Shown here: positions 36,681-45,420 of the stretch, in pieces
Position numbering within the stretch: position 1 is the first letter of the stretch
How the letters are laid out: each line of letters opens with the position of its first letter
NCBI GenBank assembly: GCA_015179025.1
Contig: WHUX01000010.1
Span: forward strand, 248,001-312,000
Length of the DNA: 64,000 bases
DNA from: Terfezia claveryi
Lineage: Eukaryota; Ascomycota; Pezizomycetes; Pezizales; Pezizaceae
Reading direction: 5' to 3'
Position numbers and translations under genes: made by a program
Notes under the pieces: model-generated
The model's input: the letters and a program-made list of their open reading frames with translations, nothing else
Told to the model about the DNA's origin: nothing
Databases searched by the model: none

Positions 36681-37062
36681 GAGTTCGCTGCCGTCGGGAG
36701 GCTCGAGATGAAGAGAGAGATTTACGAATTTTCACGAGTTTCCTTGCTTTTCAGTCCCATTTATCTCAGTTCTGTCAGTTCACGCGGTCATTTCCAGTTT
36801 ACCTCAGCTTCTAGTCTTTCAAGTTCTTCATTCCGCAGTCGTGCACCAGTCAGGCCTCCGGGTCATCGGCTAAGTCCGTTAATGACAGCATAGGGCCTTC
36901 TGCAAGTTCGTGTATTTAAGTTTGCGTGGGGTTTGCAGATTAACTTGCCTATCCCTTGAATCCACCGGGTTTCCGCGTGGCTCCTCATAGCCCCCCTAAC
37001 GGGGCTGCATAGGAGTACTAAGTATTTAAAAAAAAAAAAAAAAAATTGCCCCCGTTGTTACA

Positions 37063-37142
37063 CTGCGTTGGATCATTTCTGACCAACTGGTACGTCAACC
37101 ATGGAAGCCCAAGCTCCCCCACAGCCAGGCACCAGATTCCGG
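37063..37142 (+). pseudogene. Second gypsy element: leader and gag start
   Basis: Matches the region after the 12756 LTR (CTGCGTTGGATC, GACCAACTGGTACGTCA). An ATG at about 37100 begins a Gag start (MEAQAPPQPGTRF). It is cut by the element at 37143-38254 and resumes at 38264. Confidence 0.75.
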
Positions 37143-37345
37143 CGGGATGTCTCCGGACAGTCCCTAACGGACTGTCCCGAGCGGATATGCAGATAAGCTA
37201 TTGCATAGGCGTGTAAGATAAAGTTTCTAGATAGCGCTAGAACTTTGTTTGTTTTCGCTTGCTCACGCTCGAGTGTACACCGACACTACAACAACAATAC
37301 TAGGTAACTAGGTACCCCTACACATACACACCGCACCACATAGCT

Positions 37346-38092
37346 ATGTCAACATCACCAGCAGGAAGTGCTGGCATGCCAGCTTTACCGGCTGCAGCTT
37401 TACTTGCTAAAAGCCTATGGGCTCCGCATCCTGCATTACCTAAGGAACTGATGTCGGCGGTTTCAAAGTTTGTTCACGAGCTGCCTGATTCACTGCGAGG
37501 AGCCTATGGATCGGGAACAATTAGTCTGGTTGCACAACCCCTCCGTAGGGGAACAATACTTATGGCCAAATCAGATCCTAGATCGCCTTCAGTACATGTT
37601 GCACCAGCACTAGTAGTGCTATCGGCTTTTCCACCACTACATAATCAGTATTCCAATAATGGCCGAGATCTCCTATTAATGGCTCTGCAAGATTTAAAGC
37701 TACTACAGACTGAGTTTGCAAATACAGAACAAGCAGAGCGTATGGCAAGGCAAGTACATATATTTGCAAAAGAGCTTCGGGAAGAATTTGCTCCAATCTG
37801 TGAGGAAGCCACTTCACAACCTATCCCTCGTGAGTTTGCTCCCGCAGGACCTGCAAGTACTCTACCTCAACGAAAAGCGAAAGGAAAGGCCAAACGTCGG
37901 GCTCTTACAGGCATGAAAATGGCGGAAAGAAACTCTAGAACAAAGCGCCTGAGATCCAATCATGCAAGAGAGCCGGCCGCAAGAGAGCCTACACCTACAC
38001 CAGCTGCAGAAACGCAGGAGTCCATACTTGTACAGCCAATTCATGGCCGCCCAATTCACGTAATTAGTTCTACTGCTCCAGCGCGGGTTTAG
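37346..38092 (+). CDS. 248-aa ORF carried by the long-TIR element
   Basis: Starts at ATG 37346 and is intact although surrounded by decayed elements. The N-terminus is Ala/Pro/Ser-rich. A middle part has ALVVLSAFPPLHNQY, then a helical charged stretch with FANTEQAERMARQVHIFAKE. The C-terminus is strongly basic (RKAKGKAKRRALTGMKMAER, TKRLRS), like a nuclear localisation or nucleic-acid-binding tail. I do not recognise a family. A 36-bp module insertion (27 bp plus a 9-bp duplicate) adds 12 residues around position 60 without breaking the frame. It could be a captured host gene or an accessory protein of the transposon family. Confidence 0.55.
   Translation: MSTSPAGSAGMPALPAAALLAKSLWAPHPALPKELMSAVSKFVHELPDSLRGAYGSGTISLVAQPLRRGTILMAKSDPRSPSVHVAPALVVLSAFPPLHNQYSNNGRDLLLMALQDLKLLQTEFANTEQAERMARQVHIFAKELREEFAPICEEATSQPIPREFAPAGPASTLPQRKAKGKAKRRALTGMKMAERNSRTKRLRSNHAREPAAREPTPTPAAETQESILVQPIHGRPIHVISSTAPARV
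37513..37557 (+). repeat. In-frame 27-bp TAGTCTGG module with exact 9-bp flanks
   Basis: GGGAACAAT occurs at 37513-37521 and 37549-37557, enclosing 27 bp that start TAGTCTGGTTGCACAACC. Module plus duplicate is 36 bp, so the 248-aa frame is preserved (…GTI-SLVAQPLRR-GTI…). Confidence 0.85.
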
Positions 38093-38263
38093 TTTTATTT
38101 GCATCCACTCTGTATGGCCACACGCATTCTGTATTTACACTTTAGTTAGCGTAGAAAAATTAAAGCCTATGCAATAGCTTATCTGCATATCCGCTCGGGA
38201 CAGTCCGTTAGGGACAGTCAGGACAGTCCGGGCGGACAGTCCGGAGACATCCCGAGATTCCGG

Positions 38264-38580
38264 ACCTGTAGGGCCTGCCGTGCCAACCAGACTAGGGCCT
38301 GCCCAATCCCCACGAATCCCAACGACCTGTCGAGAGATACTCGACATATTCGAAGCCACAGATCTCATGGGGCAGAACTCGGCAACAGCCTTGCCCTGGC
38401 CCAACAAGCCCTCCTGGATACCCAACGATGACTGACATCGGCCGATGAGGAAATTGCTGTCCTCCAGAAAGACCTTGATGAGGCAAACATTGCGCTCACC
38501 CACGAGCAGACCACCATAAAAACCCTCAATCGAGCCATGGCAGCGCTCACAACAGCTATTATACCTATTATTCCATTGCT
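38264..38580 (+). pseudogene. Second gypsy element: gag fragment
   Basis: Resumes the Gag frame after the long-TIR element, with similarity to the 13357 gag: AELGNSLALAQQALLDTQ, SADEEIAVLQKDLDEANIAL and THEQTTI. It contains stops and a 15-bp module insertion, and similarity ends near 38580. No pol of this copy is present in the window. Confidence 0.75.
38271..38303 (-). repeat. 15-bp TAGTCTGG-family footprint with exact 9-bp flanks
   Basis: Exact copies of GGGCCTGCC (38271-38279 and 38295-38303) enclose only GTGCCAACCAGACTA (38280-38294). This is one of the shortest and cleanest copies. Confidence 0.85.
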
Positions 38581-38660
38581 AGTTGCTGCTCATAACCCTG
38601 TTCTGTCTTCCAAAATATATGACCCTGCGTAAGTACTTGGTATTTGCGACACATTCGTAC

Positions 38661-40178
38661 CGGGAAAGGGCTCATCACCGGGAAGTGGATCAAAACCGGT
38701 GGTCATGCAGTTTGACGATTTTTCTTCCAATACCCGACCAAATGGGCTCATATTTTGGGGATATTTTGTAGATATATAATAGTTTCTTCAATAAATCACA
38801 GGAAGGCCCATGTTGTGTTGTTGCTCCAACTGGCTAGGTGCGAATCACGTGTCTCACTAACCGGTATGGCTAGAAAATATATCAATAGACGCTTGTGAGG
38901 GCTTTTTTTGGCAGAAAGTATTCCCCCCAGTTGTTACTTAAAACCTGAGCATGCGGAGCATATAATACCACTATATATGGGTGGTAATCTCCAGGAGGTA
39001 GGTTATATGGGCTCATGGACCAGCTATTTCCTGTAGTAACTCAATCAAACAAACTCCAAATCAAGCGCCTAATAGCTCAAAAGAATGTACAAACTTGAGA
39101 ATCGTGCTATGCGAAACATGACAGTTGCTTAGAACTGCAGGAGCAAATATCCTTCAGGCTAGCTTAATGTAAAGTGAAAATGTAATATTCTATGCTATAA
39201 CTCAGCTAAACTAGGTATATATCAAGCGGCTAATACCTCAAATGAATTCCGGGAAGGAGGCGAGTGTTTTAAGTACTCTAGATACCATGCCAACCTAGGA
39301 CTCGGTGAGGTCAAGTCTAAATAAGGTGGTTTGGGGTGGAGCTCGAATCCTGTATTTCTTCTTACAACTCAATCAAACCAAGTCTAAATCAAGCAGGAGA
39401 TACTTTCAAGTAATATATAGAAAGTGGAGGTTTATATACGTACCTAGTCATAATAGAATGATCAGAACTGGAAAATATTGTCCATTGGGAGTACGATATA
39501 GAAAGTGGAAATATTGAGCCAAGTTTATCAAACAAACCCTGACTCAAAGATTCAATAGCTTAAAAGAATGAGTCTCTTACTGGCAATCTTTTGAGCCTAT
39601 CAGAGTTATAGCCGGGTTTAAGTCGAGGCTGCTAGTGCTGCTTGTCGTTTTATAAGGATATGACAAATTCTCAGATATGGCAATTGTACAATATCATCAA
39701 AGGACAAGATGTCATTATAGGATGACCACAAGGCTCACAAGAGTTTGTACATTCTTTCAGCTATTGGGTGCTTGATTTGGATTTTGTTTGATTGAGTTAC
39801 TACAGGAAATAGCTGGTCTATGAGGCCACATAACCTACCCCCTGGAGACTACCACCCATATCCAGTGATATTACATGCTCTGCATACTCAAGTTTCAAGT
39901 ACCAACTGGGAGGAATACTTTATGCCAAAAAAAGCGTTCACAAGCCCCATCTATTGATATATTTTCTGGCTATACCGGTTAGTGAGTCATGTGATTCGCA
40001 CCTAGCTAGTTGCAGCAACAACACAACGTGGGCCTTCTTGTGATTTATTGAAGAAACTATTATACATCTATAAAATATTCCCAAAATATGAGCCCATTTG
40101 GTCGGATATTGAAAGAAAAATCGTCAAACTGCATGATCACCGGTTTTGATCCACTTCCCGGTGATGAGCCGTTTCCCC
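38661..40178. mobile_element. Foldback element with ~430-bp inverted arms
   Basis: The left arm (about 38661-39090; GGGCTCATCACCGGGAAGTG onward) is mirrored at about 39745-40178, ending CCCGGTGATGAGCC. The arms share ATTTTCTTCCAATACCCGAC-like and GTGGTAATCTCCAGG-like blocks with some mismatches. The central 650 bp has repeated CTCAATCAAAC...AATCAAGC...AATAGCTCAAAAGAATG motifs at about 39030, 39195, 39365 and 39530. No convincing ORF and no clear target duplication. Confidence 0.8.
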
Positions 40179-41274
40179 GTGAGGTATGGTAGCCATCCCA
40201 TATCTATAATGTATCCAATCTTTTATTAGGGATTCAAACCAAATACTCTTTGCAACAGCGCACCGCTATTATATTAACCAACTTCGGGTCTCACCAAACT
40301 ACGGATTTATTGCGATCCAAGGATTGCTGTAGTATTCTCGGAAATATGTGGTATGACATAACTTTATTCATAAGGCCGATAAAGTTTAGCCACCCGTGCC
40401 ACCCGAGCAATGACACCCTCCTTTTTGGCACAGTGTCAATACTAGATACAAATACTAACATAGTACTATAGCCTAATGCTGCTGCTATCAATATGGTATA
40501 TAGGTTAGTTAGCATTTATTGCAATAGAGGAATAATGAAGTGAGGTACTTACTTATATCACCTAAAGAGCCTGGCTAGTGTATATGAGAAAAGATAGGAA
40601 AAAGTAATATAAAACAAAACATATAAGCATACAAAGGAAAACAACCCTTCCACTGCCAGCCCTCCCTACGAGCCCTCCTCCCACTAGCCGTCCCCCTACT
40701 AGCCCTCTCCCTATCAGCCTCCTACCACCAGCCGTCCCCCTACTAGCCCTCTCCCTATCAGCCTCCTACCACCAGCCCTCCCCAGGAATACCTCCTCTTA
40801 TTAAAATCGTTTTCCAAAAGCTGTTAGGGGTGATCCGGTGATCAATGCATTGTCGGAATTTGGAGCGAGCGAGATCATGATCACAAACTGGGACCTAACT
40901 AACTTAGTACATTGCTCGAAGACCCAAAAGTTAGATAGAGGATGTGCGTATATATATAATATGAGAAAGTGAGGTTCGTCGTTTACCTCGTTTCACCGTG
41001 ATAGAGCTCGTTATTGCTCCAGGTATTATAGGCTTGCTCAGTGCCTTATAGGCTTGCTCCGGGCTCGCAGTCGATTGAGTTATAGATTTTTCAGCAGAGA
41101 GTTAACTATTAAATAATAGTAAACTTATGCATGCTATTGCATATAAATTAATTAATTAATCGTTAATGATATATCATAAAATAGCTGATAAACATTTATT
41201 GTGAAACATGTATAAAATTAAGTCGAATAATCAAAATGTTAAGGATGGGAAAGATGATTTTGCTTACTATATTA
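40179..41274. other. Intergenic gap with a C-rich minisatellite
   Basis: No gene seen. It contains the 44-bp minisatellite at 40686-40773, followed by AT-rich sequence with TTAATTAATTAA near 41150. Confidence 0.45.
40686..40773 (+). repeat. 44-bp tandem repeat, two copies plus partials
   Basis: The unit AGCCGTCCCCCTACTAGCCC...TACCACC occurs at 40686-40729 and 40730-40773, with partial copies on both sides. It is strongly C-rich on this strand. Confidence 0.85.
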
Positions 41275-41512
41275 GGGGTATTCAAAGTTAAATTTATACG
41301 CCGTATATTTCGAATATCTTGGCAACCGAAAAAACACTCGATTTTCGTTTTTACGAAAATCGCCACACAACCATTTATCCATGGTTTGACCATGGAAAAA
41401 CCGTATATACGACCGAATAACCCCGAATAAACGGAAAACTTTGGGAAATTTACGCCAAGGCCCACAAAATCCCTGAGGGTCTCGTGACTTTGGAATACGC
41501 TAAGAGGTCCCC

Positions 41513-41761
41513 ATGAGAACTCATGAATTTACTAAGACGGATCTCTTGTCACAACCCTGTCAACACGACCTTGATAGCTATAGCCAAAGACTCATGCCTC
41601 GTGTCAGTAACAAACGGAAGTTGGTGACATGGTACCGAGAAGGGTTAAAGGCAGCAGCTGACGATGCAGGCCAGGAAGAGATGGTTAAGGCCCTAGATGA
41701 AGCATTTGAGGGGCTAATAGAGGAGATCGGGGGTGGTGATGCCGACCTTCTGGAGGCTTAA
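41513..41761 (+). CDS. ORF fragment SNKRKLVTWYREGLK in TA-element copy 1
   Basis: An 82-aa ATG frame ending in an acidic tail (ALDEAFEGLIEEIGGGDADL). SYSQRLMPRVSNKRKLVTWYR matches, in order, a minus-strand frame in the second TA element near 43540-43250 (SYASLACSSSSNKRKLTQWY). I do not recognise the family. It may be the C-terminus of the element's own protein or a captured host fragment. Confidence 0.45.
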   Translation: MRTHEFTKTDLLSQPCQHDLDSYSQRLMPRVSNKRKLVTWYREGLKAAADDAGQEEMVKALDEAFEGLIEEIGGGDADLLEA

Positions 41762-41788
41762 CTCACTTTTTGATTCAAGTTGGATGGT

Positions 41789-41858
41789 ATACTCTGTAGT
41801 CTGGCTTGCACTAGCCCCTCCCCAAATACTACTGAAGGGTAGTCTGGTTGCTGAAGGG
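41789..41858 (+). repeat. Two adjacent TAGTCTGG modules, second one 10 bp
   Basis: The first is a 29-bp module (41797-41825) between ATACTCTG (41789-41796) and ATACTACTG (41826-41834), equal but for one base insertion. The second is TAGTCTGGTT (41840-41849) between ACTGAAGGG (41831-41839) and GCTGAAGGG (41850-41858), 8 of 9. The second landed in the flank of the first. Confidence 0.75.
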
Positions 41859-42143
41859 GTTGCACTGTTGAATGGGCTTTGGCGCTGATCACCTTCATGA
41901 CGGCAGTGCAAGATTTCGCCAAAACCCCGCTACATAGCACTTACTTTAGCCGAACGTGGTATAGCGTCTTGGGACCCTGGTCGCATAAAGCCACCCCCGG
42001 TTACGTGACGAAAACGATTTCAATTACCCATTTGTGCTACCAATTTATTCGGGTTTTTTGATAGGGTATTCAAAGCTTGGCCGTTTATTCGGGCGTAAAA
42101 AACGTACAAGGTTTTCAGCTAAAAAATAAACTTTGAATACCCC

Positions 42144-42987
42144 TATTATAGACTTTCTCCGGGCAATAAAGGCTCACTCGATGCCTTATAGACTCGTTTA
42201 TTCGGCAATTATAGACCTCGTTCAGCTCGCTCGGAGCCTTATAGGCTCACTCGGCACCTCATAGACTCATTTGTTTGGTGGTTATAGACTTATGATGTAA
42301 CCTCCCGCCAAGTTCCTCGAAGTTGAAAGTAGTTGCAATGTCCGCTGTAATCGCCTGTACCAGACATTTTGCAGTGGGTTGCTTGCAATAGGCCCCTCAA
42401 CTCAAGCTCCAAAATTTACTAAATGAGCCTTTCCACACACCTCAACCTAAACGCCTCTTCACCTTGAAGATTGCTGTTGCCGAGTTCCGTTTTATTTTGC
42501 TACTTTCAAATACCTCCTCGACACCGTTAATCTCTACGAAGGACCTTTGCTTGTCTCGCATGCTCTTCGACTTTACTCCAAGGCACCGGGCGACAAATAG
42601 TCTAAGGTCCATATTATCTACTGCTTCTCAGTAATTCACAAATCCTAAAGACCCTCGGTTCCCATATCTCCTACGCAGCGTCCAATGCCCATAATTTGTC
42701 AGACAATAGACTCTATTTCCAATTGCAGTAACCTATTTCACTGAGCCCCACCGCTCTTGAAGACGGTTATTGATTCTCATTAGGAGTTCGGGTTTCTCTG
42801 TGTTCCGGGATGTTTTTGTTGCGACGTTCAAAAACAAAATATTTACGTTTAAAAACATGTTGTATTACATATTCTGCTACGAAGCCACTACTAACGTATT
42901 GCATAGCGTGTTGGCATTGTGCTCGGAGCACACTAGCGTGAAATTTCGGACCTAGTCTACTAGTCTCGATCCTAGTCTACTAACCAT
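42144..42987. other. Gap with no gene seen
   Basis: No supported frame. Short echoes of TTATAGACTCG and CTCGGAGCCTTATAGGC are repeated at 42145-42290. Confidence 0.45.
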
Positions 42988-43029
42988 CTTAATATCCAGG
43001 AGGGTCGTGCAACCAGACTACTTAATAGG
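42988..43029 (-). repeat. 24-bp TAGTCTGG-family module
   Basis: CAGGAGGGTCGTGCAACCAG plus ACTA (42997-43020) lies between CTTAATATC (42988-42996) and CTTAATAGG (43021-43029), a 7-of-9 match. The last two bases of the right flank belong to the TA element that starts at 43028, which may have altered the flank. Confidence 0.6.
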
Positions 43030-43249
43030 GGTATTCAAAGTTAAGATTTCGGCCGAAAATCGTGTGCGATTTAAACGGCCGGATAAATTGCCAAACCTTG
43101 AGTATCAAAAATCCTGAATAAAAAAATCGGATTAGGACCGTATTCACCACGTAAAGTTAATTGGAATCTGCGACGGTGCTAGTGACAACTAGGCCGAATT
43201 GGGCTAAGTATCACATTACACTTTGGCACTTGCCATCAATTCTTGGCGG

Positions 43250-43540
43250 CCTGCCGTTCACAAAGCAGTGCCTCAAATACAGACCCCTCGTTGTCGGACC
43301 CCTGATCGTGATCGTCATCGTCCGCCAGGTACTCCAGCTCCTCCAGGAGGTCATCCTCGAGCCCTGCCACAAGATCATCCCACCCCGGTACCCCATCTAG
43401 TGTTCCGTCCTCAAGTGCAGCGGTGACTAATTCCTGGGCTTCCGCCTCTTCCGTGATGCTTTTTAGCCCCCTTCGATACCACTGGGTTAACTTGCGCTTG
43501 TTGCTACTCGATGAGCATGCTAGACTGGCATATGATCATG
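43250..43540 (-). pseudogene. ORF fragment SNKRKLTQWYRRGLK in TA-element copy 2
   Basis: The minus strand reads SYASLACSSSSNKRKLTQWY, RRGLKSITEEAEAQEL, then an acidic stretch (GWDDLVAGLEDDLLEELEYL, ADDDDDHDQGSDNEGS). The first part is homologous to the frame at 41513-41761. There is no ATG near its start, and a TGA lies just upstream, so it is a fragment. Confidence 0.5.
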
Positions 43541-43561
43541 CTTTCATGACTTCTTGGGCTT

Positions 43562-43674
43562 ACGGGACTTGCTAGTCTACTTGGTGTTGACTGAATGATC
43601 ACGGGACTTGCTAGTCTACTTGGTGTTGACTGAATGATCACGGGACTTGCTAGTCTACTTGGCGTTGACCGAAT
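43562..43674 (+). repeat. 39-bp tandem repeat, about three copies
   Basis: The unit ACGGGACTTGCTAGTCTACT...GACTGAATGATC starts at 43562, 43601 and 43640, the last copy diverging at its end (GGCGTTGACCG). Confidence 0.85.
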
Positions 43675-44332
43675 AAAATTTTCGTATAAGTGGGTTTATT
43701 CGGTCGAATAACCGTTTATTTTTCAAATTTGGTGGATAAATGGTTGTGTGGAGGTCCTCGTATAATACGGATTATCCGGAAAAGTGGCTTGCCAAGATAT
43801 ACGTATTATACGGCCAAAAAAGCTAACTTTGAATACCCCTAGTATCGTAGTCTGGTTGCACTAGTCTGGCTTGCCCTCCTTAAGAGGGGCTGGCGCAATT
43901 TATTAATTTTTTGTATGGGGGACAAGTTCGTAATGGTGCCTTGGCGTGGCACACCAAATTCTCCTGTGTTGCTACGTAATTTTCTGTGTTCTGGTATTGT
44001 GCGAATTACGAGTGGCAACTTTGTGCGGTGGATGAGGCGGATGAACAGATGTATGACCAGTCAAGGATCAATTCATCTAACGAAGAAGAAGAATATGTAC
44101 AGACGTGCGATGAATGTATGTGTGGACGGGTGTATATATGTATCTGTATGTGTAAATAAAGCTATTTACTGTATGTGCTAGAAGCTCCATATTATATAAT
44201 ACATAAGAAGGCGCCAAAGTCATGCTGTATGACATTGGGTGAGAGTAGAAGCGAATGGTGGCCATACTTGTGGTGAATATGGTGGCAATCACTTGTTGAC
44301 ACTTGCCTGTTTTACCCATGAATAACAGGCAA

Positions 44333-44893
44333 GTCTCGAGCATAATGCCAGACATCTCGAACATAAGCTAATTCAGACATGTCAAGCATAACCTAATACA
44401 GACATTGCGAGCATAAGCTATTAGAGACTTCGCGAGCATAAGCTAATACAGACAACTCGAGCATGAACTATTACAGACAACTCGAGCATAAGCTAATACA
44501 CACAACTCGAGCATAAGCTATTAGAGACTTCGCGAGCATAAGCTAATACAGACAACTCGAGCATGAACTATTACAGACAACTCGAGCATAAGCTAATACA
44601 CACAACTCGAGCATAAGCTATTAGAGACTTCGTGAGCATAAGCATTACAGACAACTCGAGCATGAACTATTACAGACAACTCGAGCATAAGCTAATACAC
44701 ACAACTCGAGCATAAGCTATTAGAGACTTCGCGAGCATAAGCTATTAGAGACTTCGCGAGCATAAGCTATTAGAGACTTCGCGAGCATAAGCATTACAGA
44801 CAACTCGAGCATAAGCTAATACAGACATCTCAAGCATGAACTATTAGAGACAACTCGAGCATAAGCTAATACAGACATCTCGAGCATAAGCTA
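44333..44893 (+). repeat. Array of ~25-bp repeats (CTCGAGCATAAGCTAATACA)
   Basis: About 20 units of the type CTCGAGCATAAGCTAATACA-GACAA, alternating with a variant (TTCGCGAGCATAAGCTATTA-GAGAC) in higher-order blocks. A shorter inverted array lies at about 45540-45700. Each unit contains CTCGAG or TCGCGA, both palindromic. Confidence 0.9.
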
Positions 44894-45306
44894 ACAATAC
44901 ATTAACGCTTGATCGAGAGCTGTAGTTGAGCATTTGGTTGTATGGATGGAAGATAATAAAGAGGTTACAGGGAAAGAAAGAAATACAGTATTAAAGTAGT
45001 CTTGAATATTGGTCTTAGGAAGATCAATATTTTGCTGGCCTGTACTTGTATTATATAATAGGAGGTACTGATTAGACACAGTAACCTTTCGCAGAGTTAC
45101 TGAGTCCTTAAGATCTTCCTCATAATGAGTCTCCTTCCCTGATGAAGAGGCCAATATAGGTATATATAGTATTTTTAACTTAAACTTGTAATGATTTTGC
45201 GTACTATCAAAGGAGAAAAACACCTACCAATTCATATCTTATGCCAAAAAAATAAGGTTTCTGAGGCTCTTCGCAACAAAACAAATAAAGTTTTAAAGGT
45301 TTCTTA

Positions 45307-45420
45307 GGTGTGTTTGTACCCTTGTTCGTACCCTTCATTGGTGTGTTCGTACCCTTCGTTGGTGTGTTCGTACCCTTCGTTGGTGTGTTCGTACCCTTTA
45401 TTAGTGTGTTCATACCCTTT
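45307..45420 (+). repeat. 21-bp tandem repeat in the foldback loop
   Basis: Four to five copies of GTGTGTTCGTACCCTTCGTTG, with small changes. Read on the minus strand it encodes KGTNTPT repeats. Confidence 0.85.

Larger units (their letters stand above)
28758..37045 (+). mobile_element. Tad-like non-LTR retrotransposon (LINE), 8.3 kb
   Basis: Bounded by the 14-bp target duplication TTGCCCCCGTTGTT (28744-28757 and 37046-37059), with an A-run of about 18 bases just before the right copy. It carries a 5' leader (28758-29239), a Gag-like ORF1 and an EN-RT-RNaseH ORF2. A 3' region of about 360 bp follows. The domain set, including RNase H and a terminal CCHC-type knuckle, fits the fungal Tad1 clade. 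Only two nonsense codons are seen, both in ORF2, so it is younger or less mutated than the LTR elements. Confidence 0.93.
28064..37062 (+). repeat. LTR of a second gypsy element, split by a LINE
   Basis: The LTR starts TGTCACAACCGCC at 28064 and resembles the 12756 LTR (paired GAGAGTCAGA and CTGACTCTCG blocks, GGGAACC, CCTATATATATA, ACACACGTAG). It is interrupted by TAGTCTGG modules (28265-28413) and, near its 3' end, by the LINE at 28758-37045. The last bases (ACA, 37060-37062) resume after the LINE, and a gypsy-type leader follows. A CCGTGACAT microsatellite lies at about 28581-28640. Confidence 0.8.
37143..38254 (+). mobile_element. 1.1-kb long-TIR element with exact 9-bp target duplication
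   Basis: Flanked by exact copies of AGATTCCGG (37134-37142 and 38255-38263) inside the gag leader. The arms read CGGGATGTCTCCGGAC inward, then share a near-perfect block of about 54 bp (CTAACGGACTGTCCCGAGCG through ATTGCATAGGC); the left arm lacks about 22 bases present in the right. Nine-bp duplications and long inverted repeats are typical of Mutator-like elements (MULEs). It encodes no transposase, only the 248-aa ORF at 37346, so it is a non-autonomous, possibly gene-carrying, element. Confidence 0.85.
41275..42143 (+). mobile_element. TA-flanked inverted-repeat element, copy 1 (869 bp)
   Basis: The ends GGGGTATTCAAAGTTAA and (mirrored, 42124-42143) ACTTTGAATACCCC are flanked by TA (41273-41274 and 42144-42145). 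Similarity to copy 2 (43028-43839) extends about 200 bp inward on the left arm (ATATCTTGGCAA, CACACAACCATTTATCC). It carries an ORF fragment (41513-41761) and a module insertion. The TA duplication suggests a Tc1/mariner-like group. Confidence 0.75.
43028..43839 (-). mobile_element. TA-flanked inverted-repeat element, copy 2 (812 bp)
   Basis: The ends GGGGTATTCAAAGTTAA and (mirrored) CTAACTTTGAATACCCC are flanked by TA (43026-43027 and 43840-43841). By arm similarity it is inverted relative to copy 1. It contains the homologous ORF fragment on the minus strand and a 39-bp tandem repeat. Confidence 0.75.

Noticed and set aside
39336..39352. tRNA B-box-like GAGCTCGAATCC
   Set aside because: No matching A-box, no cloverleaf arms, and it sits in the loop of a foldback element.
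44333..44893. CRISPR-like array of regular 25-bp units
   Set aside because: The units are contiguous without unique spacers, are mirrored in the other arm, and belong to a eukaryotic foldback element.
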